From the NCBI GenBank assembly GCA_001931875.2, contig MSJH02000553.1, positions 1 through 41,262 of the forward strand: a stretch of 41,262 nt of DNA, written 5' to 3'. The stretch comes from Byssochlamys sp. IMV 00236. Lineage: Eukaryota; Ascomycota; Eurotiomycetes; Eurotiales; Thermoascaceae. The position numbers were made by a program, and so were the translations under genes. The notes beneath the pieces are model-generated. The model had not been told where the DNA came from. It saw only the letters and a program-made list of their open reading frames with translations, and ran no database searches. Positions 32,865 to 41,262 of this stretch are shown piece after piece (position 1 is the stretch's first letter; the number at the start of each line of letters is the position of its first letter).

Positions 32865-35800
32865 TTAGATAAGTACCTGCTTTACTAACAAATCAGTAAC
32901 ACCTTTTTTCAAAAACTGATCTAGTGTTATGTTTGACGCATCAGGTGCAACCTTACTGACATATGAAAATAATACACCAAGTGGCTGATGGTTGGTTTGA
33001 GTATTGGGTATATGGGTTGCTTCTGTAAAATGATTTGCGACATCCTGAAGTAACTTTAAGGATACTTCAGGAGAATAAATAGATAATAGCTGGCCAATAG
33101 CATCTTCTGCCACAACGGATATCTAACAATAGGAGTTATTATATAATCTTTTATAAAAAAAACAAAACTTACATTGCTGTAGATATCTGTGGTTTCCTTC
33201 AATAGAGTTTTAAGGACATAATATATTTGATGTGCATGTCCCTTCGTTATCACCTTTGCAAATCGTAAAAATAACGCTCGTTGGCAAATAATCATCTTTT
33301 TGATAAGCTGCACAGCTTCTATTCTCAATATTGGATCTTGTGTCTCTTCATCAGCAAGGTACTTTGTCACTCCACTCAAAAGAGATCTAAATGGCTCGGC
33401 ATAGTCATTCAACCAGAACTTGCAGCCATCTTCAATGTTGTATATATCTTGAATAGGCGTGTCGTTGGATAAGCGTTGTAATCGAAGCAGCAGTGCTTCG
33501 TCCACCTGATTAGACCTTATTCTGGCAATTCCACTTTGAAGCATATCAAGCTTTATACTAGCATCTATGCTGAGCTTTTCTCTAGTTGGATTCTGATCAG
33601 CTTCTGCTGAGGTTGTTTCTGTACTTTGTTCATGGACATGCTTTTGCTTTTTAACATAGTGTCTATCATCAACTGATACACTTGGACTAGACGCTGGTCG
33701 GCTATTCTTTATTCTTGTCGTTCTTGTCTCAATTTTTTGAGGCATTATCTCTGGGCTGCTTACAGGTGTTTCGATCTTTTCTTGTTGTAATACCACAGAG
33801 GGCTTTGGCGAATCAGGTGGATGAACAATAGGCATCGTACTTGTAGAGCTTTTCTTTTCAGCTGTTTCTATGTCTTGGATTTGTAATGATGTGTTATTTT
33901 GATGACTTGTATTATTTATATAGTGTACTTGGGGATTGATTCTAATGTTTGACAATTCCTGAGTCATACCTGTGCTAGCATTGTACTCATCCAGCTCATT
34001 TAGTTTATCCATCACACTAAAATCCATATCCTGTATCATCATTTCATCAGGAAGATCTTCCAATGCTACAGAATCCGTACTCTGTTCTTCTATGATGGAT
34101 CGTAACACATTCTGTAATAAACTGTTTTCGGCAACCTTGGGGTCTTTGTTGGCAGATTGTACAACATCATCAAAAACTGTGACATTAATCATTTTCAAGT
34201 GTTCTACAAGTTGTTGTAGAGCAGGCTGTAGCAGTTCCTGATGCTTTGTAGAATCTGCAGTGGTCATATGTACAACGTAATCAGTAAGCTGCTTCACGTT
34301 CTCGTCTACATCAAACCACTGCTCAGCAGTCGTTGTCTGTAAGGATGCGTTCAACCAGCGTGAGCCCTCCATCAGCGTTTCCATGTCTTCATCCTGAGTC
34401 AAGCCAAGGTGATCACATGCAAGCTGATCTATCCATTCCAATAGACCGACCTGTAGGTGTTCTTTATTGATAGGGAACAGTAGGATATCGCGTTTGACGC
34501 TTGAATCTAGCTGTTTGGACTTTTGTACGTTTTCTGTAGACTTTAGCAGGTTCAATAGCTTCATAACAAGTCCTGGGTCATTTCTCTTTAAAAACAGTTT
34601 CATACGTGCTAATCCTTTGCTGAAAACTGCTGTCATATCACTTCTTTTGCTTTGCGAGCTTTTGCATTGTTGGTCTGCTATGATCAGAGTAGGAGCATAG
34701 TAATTCAAAGACATGACATAAACAAATATGCCGGCCAGGCTTTCCCAGCTCATGAGTGTTTGGTATACTTCCAATTCGAGATCTTTTCTTGAAATGTAGT
34801 CCATCAAGATGGGTAAAAGGTTAAGTTTAGAAGGAACATCAGGTGGAAGGCTGATGCTGCCAGATGGGTTGTAGACGGTGTTGTGAAGCTTTTCAGACAA
34901 TTTGCGAATACCGTTGCATCTCTGGTTGGTGTCGTTACTTTTGAGCATATTGAGAATCGAAGCAGATTCAAGCGCAGATCGATGATGAAAATCAGACTTG
35001 GTCTGTCGCTGTGATCGAGCATGGGTAGTTGATAGCTGTTTATTTAGCTTGTATGCAACAGGTGCAGTAGGTGCAGATACGTGGGATATATGTGATAACC
35101 TTGTTAGTTTTTGAATTGACAAGTTTTTCTTGACTTCAATTGAAACAGCAGGTATCGAATGATGCTTTTTACCATCCACTTCCGAGTTGGAGGACGCTCT
35201 TTTTAATGTGGGAGGTTTGGACGATGATGAAGAAGTGGTCGATATAGAAGATGAGGAATTGGATCTGTTAAATAGTGGTATTGGAGATATTTTTTTGCCT
35301 TTGTTTGATTTTTCTAATTGGCGCAAGGCAACGGTATCTATGGTGATGCATAATCTAAAGTGAGGTTAGTAAAAGGAAACCTGTTAAAGTTTTAAGTTTA
35401 CTTTTTAGCTTCATTTGGCCAATATTCGTGATATGTCCAATAAGCTTGTCTGCAAGCTTCTCGAACAGATGGTGACGCATCACTTAATCCCTTGTTTAAA
35501 GATTGATGGATAAGTGCAGTACTTTCTGCTTTTCCAATAGCCAGCTTTGTCTGTTCTTTTTGGCCATGTGTTTGAAGTACTGTCTTTAAGAACAGGGCTG
35601 ATGATTGTCGCACTTGGGTATTTTTGTCGCTTATATTTTTACAAAGAATGGATACTACTTTAAAGTGATAGTTTGTTCTTGATAGAAACTGGCTTGTTAC
35701 TTCATTGGATTTTGATACAATGATTTTCTTTGTTGTACTGCAGCATTTTAACAAGTTGGTTAAAATGGTCTCAATTGTATACAAATCTAAACACTCTCCA

Positions 35801-36206
35801 ATGAGTAAACTGATATCTGATATTAAAGCCAGCCCTTCCAATGCTACTGAACTTCGTAGACTATGTATCTTTAAAAAGAGAGAGGTGAATTTGTATGTTT
35901 TTGTATATGTGTGTATTTGTTTATTTACCGTCTTAATTACGTCGCTAGCCACGTCGTGAATACCACGTACAAAAGTACTTTTCCATTCTTCAAAGTGAGT
36001 TGAATGAAGTGTTTCACGTAACTGTCTGATAGCAGCATCTCTTTTCTCCCAATTATGTTCTGTCTCTTTTCCAACGAATAATTTAGAAATGGCTATAAAT
36101 TCTTTTTCAAGATCTTTTTGGGTAAGAATCTATTATAGAACGCAATAAGACAACAATACAATTCATAAAGTGAAGGATGATCTACCTTTGCAGAGTGCAC
36201 TTTCAT
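32865..36206 (-). CDS. CLASP-family TOG-domain microtubule-associated protein
   Basis: Five exons on the minus strand: 36206-36186, 36129-35929, 35868-35402, 35354-33173, 33122-32865; 1042 residues. The N-terminal TOG/CLASP_N block is clear: ETEHNWEKRDAAIRQLRETL, HDVASDVIKTIHSLRSSVALEGLALIS, and KGLSDASPSVREACRQAYWT. Ser-rich linkers follow (NRSNSSSSISTTSSSSSKPP), then a second helical HEAT-like region (SESASILNMLKSNDTNQRC-type) and a C-terminal TOG-like block. CLASP/Stu1/Peg1 proteins rescue microtubules and support spindle and interphase arrays. An alternative start ATG at 36475 followed by a ~250-nt intron would add 15 residues in frame; I used the downstream ATG because other introns here are 45-80 nt. 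Confidence 0.85.
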
Positions 36207-36982
36207 ATCTGCCCAAGACTAGATTCGGAAGCGAAAGAAAAAAAAAATGAAGACAAAATTAAACTTTTTTTATTATCACGCGTAACTGAATTTCTTAGTC
36301 ACGTACTTTTTTCCCTTTCAATAATAAAACAAAAAGAAAAGGATATTAAGAATAGACACAGCGTATATCTTTTTTGTTTTTGTTTTTAAGTATATTTAAT
36401 TGCTAATGGATTGTTATCAATCTCTGTTTGTGTTTAAATATACCTTTTGTGCGTGATTGTACAGTTTAGTAAACATGGTCACAGGAGTTAAAAAAGAGTC
36501 ATTCATTGGCAGTCATCTAGAAATCATTTACATGATATTGACCTTAAACTAAGGAATGTATATGTACGTGTGTGTGTGTGTGTGTAAGAGGTTAATGCTT
36601 AATAAGGTACATATGACATGTTTGATATCAGTGTCCTTTTGTGTGATCCAATGACCCAATAAGAATCACACTTGAGAATAAAGAAATAAGCAAGTAGAAT
36701 CCTGAAAACCATTGTAACTCTCATCCTGTATATTATAATAATATGTACCTTCTTTATATAAACTATCTAGTCTAAACATAAGACTATTATTATTCAAACT
36801 TTTTTTGGCTGACATGTCTTTGCTAAAAAGTTAGCTCAGTGCGGGAAGTAAATCCTCAGCCTCTTTCACCCCCTGGGTTCTCTTTTTTTTTTGTTCTTTT
36901 AAAGAGAGGAAATAGCTACAGCTAGAAATAAAAAGTAAAGAAATGAAGCATGAGTTATGAGTTGACATTGAACAATCATTAG
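36207..36982. promoter_or_regulatory. Divergent promoter region of CLASP and the small mitochondrial gene
   Basis: The two start codons face away from each other. A GT microsatellite lies at 36567-36585 and a TATATAAA sequence near 36755. On the CLASP side a possible first exon (36475-36443, M-F-T-K-L-Y-N-H-A-Q-K) is followed by a donor GTATAT and a candidate acceptor TCTAG at 36219. No other gene is seen. Confidence 0.5.
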
Positions 36983-37659
36983 ATGATCTCCCTTCTCCGC
37001 TTCACAACCCGTACTGCATCTAACCATTCCAACACACGTTTTTATTCAACTGATGCAACCGGCAGTGCTCCTAAGGTTGGTGCCTTCCGTGGAGGGTAAG
37101 AGATAAAAGGAAATGAATGAATAATGCGTATTGACTTGGTGTTTAGTATCATTGGATTCCTTTTAGGAGTAACAGCCGCAGGCTCTGCTGGCTATTATTA
37201 TTTACTAGATGAATACAATAGTGCGTCTGCCTCTCTTTTAATGTCAGTCAATGAACTTCAAGCATCTACGGATAAGGTAATAGAGAAGGATTCATTTGTT
37301 CATTGAATTTAATAAATCCATGTTTGTAGGTTAAAGACTACGCACGTCGAATTGAGACAGTTGATAGAGATGTTGCAAAATTAAAGGCAATGGCAGCTAC
37401 TAAACAAGAATTGACTGATATGAAAGTTGATTTACGTAAATTATATGTATGAAATCAACACTATTATCTCTTTCATGTCTTCTTATTCTTATTCTCTAGG
37501 ATACTCTCAATATGGAGCATCTTGAATTGAAAACTCATGTTTGGGGATTAGGTAAAATATTCATATACAGACGACATCCCTTATAACTAATCGTCTTCAA
37601 CAGAAAAAGACTTGAGCACCACATTAAACGGACAACAGCAACCAAAGCATGAATCATAA
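36983..37659 (+). CDS. Small mitochondrial inner-membrane-type protein, unknown function
   Basis: Five exons: 36983-37095, 37147-37276, 37330-37446, 37500-37551, 37604-37659; 155 residues. The N-terminus (MISLLRFTTRTASNHS, then RFYST) is an amphipathic, Arg/Ser-rich matrix-targeting sequence with a likely cleavage near RFYS. A glycine-rich membrane segment follows (residues ~37-58, GGIIGFLLGVTAAGSAGYYY), then a coiled coil to ~130 (KVKDYARRIETVDRDVAKLK). This layout (one membrane span plus coiled coil) is common among inner-membrane scaffold and assembly factors. I recognise it as a conserved fungal type but cannot name it. Confidence 0.75.
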
Positions 37660-38332
37660 CTATTTTGTTTCGTGCGACAGACTCTTTCATTTTTGGAATT
37701 TGTTAACCAATAAAATATTATTTGCATGAATCGAATCAGCTTGTCTCTATTCATCCTATATGCAGCAATTCATTTGATACAATCTATACATATCTGATTA
37801 CCATCAAATCAGAATCAAGCTAGTATCAAACCAATATGATTGTTCATTAACAATGGCACAAGTTGGAAAAATAGATAATAAATGGGTGTTGATAGGACTA
37901 TTTATAAACAATAATCAATGTGCTCAGAATCTTTTCTTTGCTTCACCATAAGTAAACTTTCTTTTAGAGAGAGAGATATATCTATAATTTTGTATTACTG
38001 GAAAAGTTCCTAAATCATAACAAGTCTACTTTTTGAAAAAAAACATTGGTACTTAATCAATCCCCTTGCTGCGAAAAAAAAACAAGATTTCCAAATGTGA
38101 CAAGCAAGCTTGAACCATCATTTGTTATCGCCGAATTCAAAGTCCGTTGTGAAACCGTTGGTTAAGGAACAATGAAAAAGACAAAAAGAGACATGACGGC
38201 TATTTTTTTATGCATCAAAGTATAAAAGGACACACCTTTTCACTCTGTTTTTTGTTTCTTAACTTTTAGTTCCCTTTCTTTCCTTCAAGGACTCTATATT
38301 TTTATTCGCTCATCCATTCTCTTTTTGTTATA
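37660..38332 (+). promoter_or_regulatory. eEF3 promoter and leader
   Basis: A canonical TATA box (TATAAAAGG) lies at 38221-38229, 112 bases before the eEF3 start codon, followed by a long CT/T-rich leader (38240-38330). This TATA plus pyrimidine tract is typical of highly expressed fungal genes. AATAAAAT at 37710-37717 probably ends the upstream transcript. No other gene is seen in the 673 bases. Confidence 0.7.
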
Positions 38333-41262
38333 ATGCCTGCAACTACTGCAAACAACAACAACAACATCAAGAGCGATATTCAAGCCAAGAAGATCATTGC
38401 TTGCAAGGTTCCTTCTGAAAGCGAGTCCAAGAAGGTTGCTGAAATCGTCAGTAGCCTTTCAAACGCTACTGATTCCGACCGTGAAGCGATCGCAGCTGAT
38501 CTTGCTGCTGCTGTCAAGTCCAACGGCATCCTTTCTCTTAAGCCTGTTCTTGCTGCTTTTGATAAGGACATTGTCTCCAAGAAGAACGTCAATGCCCGTG
38601 CTTCTGCTATCGCTGGTCTTGTGGCTCTCACCAACGAAAACTTGGAAGGCCAAACTCATCCTTTCCTCATTCGTTTTGTTTCTACCCTTTTAGAACTTCA
38701 AGCTGATAAGCAAGCATCTGTCAAGGAAGCCGCCGCAGCCGCAGCAAGAAATTTGGTCGAAAAGATCAATCCTAATGCCTGTACACTCACAATTCCCTTC
38801 ATTCTCGAAGGTCTTGCCAACTCCTGCAAGTGGCAAACCAAGATGCTTTCTCTTGAACTTTTGCAACTCCTTGCCAAGACTCATCCCAAGGAGTTCTTTG
38901 TTGGTATTCCTGATGTCGTTCCTGTTGTCTCTGATTGCATGTGGGATACTAAATCCGAAGTCAAGAAGAAGGCTACTGAAACTATGTCTGTTATCTGTGG
39001 TTTGATCGAGAATAAGGATATCGAACGCTTCATTCCTGCTGTTATTGCTTGTATCAACCACCCCGAAAACGTTCCAGAAACGATTCACTTGCTTGGTGCT
39101 ACCACTTTTGTTCAAGAAGTTGATTCTGCCACTCTCTCTATCATGGTTCCTCTCTTGTCCCGTGGTCTGAACGAGCGTGCTACTCCTATCAAGCGTAAGT
39201 CTGCCTTGATCATTGATAACATGTCCAAGCTTGTGGATGATCCCGATGTCGCTGCTCCTTTCTTGCCCGTCCTCTTACCTGCTCTCGAAAAGGTGCAAGA
39301 CGTCGTTGCTGATCCTGAGTGCCGTGGTGTCGTTCAAAAGGCTCTTGCCACCCTTCAACGTGTGGCAAACCCTGGTGTCGAAGTCTTTACCAAGGAACAA
39401 AAGAAGGTCAAGGTTGAATCTGCTATCAAGGGGCTTTTGCCTGAAAATTTGGATTCCTTCTTTGATACAACCGTTTCCTTCTTGAACGATGTCGCTCTCA
39501 CACTCTGTGTCTCTAAGAATTTCTTCAAGGATGTCTGGATCAAGTCTCTTGCTCCTTACGCAAGCTCCTTCCTCTCTAGCTCTGATGCTGAAGGTCTTGC
39601 TGTTTCTGCCTTGGACAACTGTGAAGATGCAGTTACTCCCAAGGACCCCGAAGAAGAGGACGATGAAGGTGAAGATCTTTGTAACTGTGAATTCTCTCTT
39701 GCTTATGGTGCCAAGATCTTGCTTAACCGTACCTCTCTTCGTCTCAAGCGTGGCCGTCGTTATGGTCTCTGTGGTGCCAATGGTTGTGGTAAGTCTACTC
39801 TCATGCGTGCCATTGCCAACGAACAGGTCGAAGGCTTCCCTCCTCGCTCTGAACTCAAGACTGTCTACGTCGAACACGACATCGATGGTTCCGAAGCTGA
39901 TACTCCTTTGGTTGACTTTATCCTTGCTTCCGAAGGTGTTGAGACCAAGGACCCTGAAGAAGTTCGCAAGATCCTCTTGGAATATGGCTTCTCTGAACAA
40001 ATGGTTACCAAGATGGCTATTGGCGAACTCTCTGGTGGTTGGAAGATGAAGCTTGCTCTTGCCCGTGCTATGTTGATGAATGCTGATATCCTCTTGTTGG
40101 ACGAACCTACCAATCACTTGGATGTTGTCAACGTTGCCTGGCTGGAGAACTACCTTCTTGGTTTGAAGACTGTTACCTCTATCATTGTCTCCCACGACTC
40201 TGGTTTCTTGGATCATGTCTGTTCCGACATCATTCACTACGAACCCAACTATAAGCTCAAGCGCTACAAGGGTAACTTGTCCGAATTCGTAAAGAAGGTC
40301 CCTCGTGCTGCCTCTTACTACTCCTTGGAAGCTACTCAAATCAAGTTCTCTTTCCCTGAGCCTGGTTTCTTGGAAGGTATCAAGACTAAGGAACGTGCAA
40401 TCTTGAAGATGAAGAACGTTGACTTCCAGTATCCTGGTTCTGACCGCAAGCAACTGATTGACATCTCCATGCAATGTTCTCTTGCCTCCCGTGTTGCCGT
40501 CATTGGTCCCAACGGTGCTGGTAAGTCTACCTTGATCAAGTTGTTGACTGGTGAAATCGAGTCCGAGGTTGGTACTGTCTGGAGACATCCTAACTTGCGC
40601 ATTGCCTATGTCGCTCAACATGCTTTCCACCACATCGAACGTCACTTGGACAAAACCCCTAACGAATACATCCAATGGCGTTACCACACTGGTGAAGATC
40701 GTGAAGAACTCGAAAAGAATGAACGTAACAATGCCGAAGAAAACCAAAAAGCCATGGAACAAGTCTTTGTGATCGAAGGTGAAAAGCGTGTTGTTGAAGC
40801 CATCGTGGGTCGTCGTAAGCTCAAGCAATCCTACGAATACGAAGTCTCTTGGGTCGGTCGCTCCTCTGTTGACAATACCTGGATCTCTCGTTCCAAGCTT
40901 GAAGAAATGGGTTTCGGTAAGAAGATTGCTGAAGTCGACGCTGCTGAAGCTGCCAAGATGGGTCTCAATCGTCCTTTGACTGCCAAGGAAATCGAAAAGC
41001 ACTTGGCTGAAGTTGGTCTTGAACCCGAATTCGCTACTCACTCTCGTATCCGTGGTCTCTCTGGTGGTCAAAAGGTCAAGTTGGTCATTGGTGCTGCTAT
41101 GTGGAACAGACCTCACATGCTTGTTCTTGACGAACCTACCAATTATTTGGATCGTGAATCTCTTGGTGCTTTGGCTACTGCTATCAAGGAATATGGTGGT
41201 GGTGTTGTCATCGTTACTCACAACCGTGAATTCTCTGAAGCTTTGTGTACTGAAGTCTGGAA
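38333..41262 (+). CDS. TEF3: Translation elongation factor 3 (eEF3), ABC-F-type ATPase, 3' end cut by window
   Basis: Uninterrupted frame from ATG 38333 to the window end: 976 codons, no introns. N-terminal HEAT repeats (for example QTKMLSLELLQLLAKTHP), a four-helix region (VSFLNDVALTLCVSKNFF), then ABC domain 1 with Walker A GANGCGKST (from residue 481), signature LSGGWKMKLALARA and Walker B ILLLDEPTNHLD, and ABC domain 2 with GPNGAGKST, a chromodomain-like insertion (YEYEVSWVGRSSVDNTW), LSGGQKVKL and LVLDEPTNYLD. eEF3 releases deacylated tRNA from the ribosomal E site in fungi. Codon use is extremely biased (AAG, ATC, TTG, GGT), as expected for a very abundant protein. The basic C-terminal tail lies beyond the window. 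Confidence 0.97.
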   Translation, partial: MPATTANNNNNIKSDIQAKKIIACKVPSESESKKVAEIVSSLSNATDSDREAIAADLAAAVKSNGILSLKPVLAAFDKDIVSKKNVNARASAIAGLVALTNENLEGQTHPFLIRFVSTLLELQADKQASVKEAAAAAARNLVEKINPNACTLTIPFILEGLANSCKWQTKMLSLELLQLLAKTHPKEFFVGIPDVVPVVSDCMWDTKSEVKKKATETMSVICGLIENKDIERFIPAVIACINHPENVPETIHLLGATTFVQEVDSATLSIMVPLLSRGLNERATPIKRKSALIIDNMSKLVDDPDVAAPFLPVLLPALEKVQDVVADPECRGVVQKALATLQRVANPGVEVFTKEQKKVKVESAIKGLLPENLDSFFDTTVSFLNDVALTLCVSKNFFKDVWIKSLAPYASSFLSSSDAEGLAVSALDNCEDAVTPKDPEEEDDEGEDLCNCEFSLAYGAKILLNRTSLRLKRGRRYGLCGANGCGKSTLMRAIANEQVEGFPPRSELKTVYVEHDIDGSEADTPLVDFILASEGVETKDPEEVRKILLEYGFSEQMVTKMAIGELSGGWKMKLALARAMLMNADILLLDEPTNHLDVVNVAWLENYLLGLKTVTSIIVSHDSGFLDHVCSDIIHYEPNYKLKRYKGNLSEFVKKVPRAASYYSLEATQIKFSFPEPGFLEGIKTKERAILKMKNVDFQYPGSDRKQLIDISMQCSLASRVAVIGPNGAGKSTLIKLLTGEIESEVGTVWRHPNLRIAYVAQHAFHHIERHLDKTPNEYIQWRYHTGEDREELEKNERNNAEENQKAMEQVFVIEGEKRVVEAIVGRRKLKQSYEYEVSWVGRSSVDNTWISRSKLEEMGFGKKIAEVDAAEAAKMGLNRPLTAKEIEKHLAEVGLEPEFATHSRIRGLSGGQKVKLVIGAAMWNRPHMLVLDEPTNYLDRESLGALATAIKEYGGGVVIVTHNREFSEALCTEVW

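Noticed and set aside
36830..36900. tRNA-like A-box (TTAGCTCAGTGCGG)
   Set aside because: No matching B-box (GGTTCGANNCC), no acceptor stem and no anticodon arm can be formed nearby.
39275..41221. 648-codon minus-strand open frame opposite eEF3
   Set aside because: It is the antisense shadow of a highly codon-biased gene; its translation has no recognisable domain, and the plus strand encodes an unmistakable eEF3.

Overview
This window is nuclear DNA of an early-diverging, filamentous-type fungus, most likely Mucoromycota (Mucorales such as Rhizopus or Mucor). The basis is AT-rich spacers, many short GT-AG introns (mostly 45-80 nt), a fungal-type translation elongation factor eEF3, a CaaX-box Ras, Erg27, a SUR7/PalI-type protein, and a sestrin, a gene I understand to be absent from the Dikarya. 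The species call is inference. Gene models were built by hand; every stated exon chain keeps the reading frame.

Layout. Positions 1-3734 hold a complete palindromic transposon. It has TA-flanked 566-bp terminal inverted repeats starting CAGTGAG, and each arm carries only the C-terminal end of a Tc1/mariner (IS630-type, DDE) transposase. Two convergent paralogous genes lie inside, and they look like PD-(D/E)XK nucleases. One keeps candidate catalytic residues and a Myb-like tail; the other is short and has lost them. The element sits about 120 bp upstream of the eIF4E start codon.

From 3857 to 11673 five plus-strand genes follow: eIF4E, Ras, Arp3, a sestrin, and a secreted protein with two repeated domains. 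A minus-strand gene for a lysine-rich membrane-anchored protein lies at 11712-12587. The accessory region 12588-15345 is gene-poor and ends in a decayed Mutator-like transposase fused to or abutting an F-box/LRR-like remnant, open in one frame apart from five stops.

From 15640 the housekeeping content resumes: SNW1/Prp45 (splicing) and ALG10 (N-glycan glucosyltransferase) converge with 26 bp between stop codons; a vigilin/Scp160-like multi-KH protein shares a divergent promoter with ALG10; TPR/Mlp (nuclear basket), a SUR7/PalI-like tetraspan, a single-pass LEA_2-like protein, Erg27 (3-keto-sterol reductase) and a CLASP-type TOG protein all lie on the minus strand from 22608 to 36206. A small mitochondrial membrane protein (36983-37659) and eEF3 (38333 to beyond the window end) are on the plus strand.

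Apart from the two transposon regions the genes are unrelated housekeeping functions (translation, actin and microtubule cytoskeleton, splicing, nuclear pore, glycosylation, sterols), with no sign of a metabolic cluster. The most unusual content is the palindromic element with its nuclease-like gene pair.
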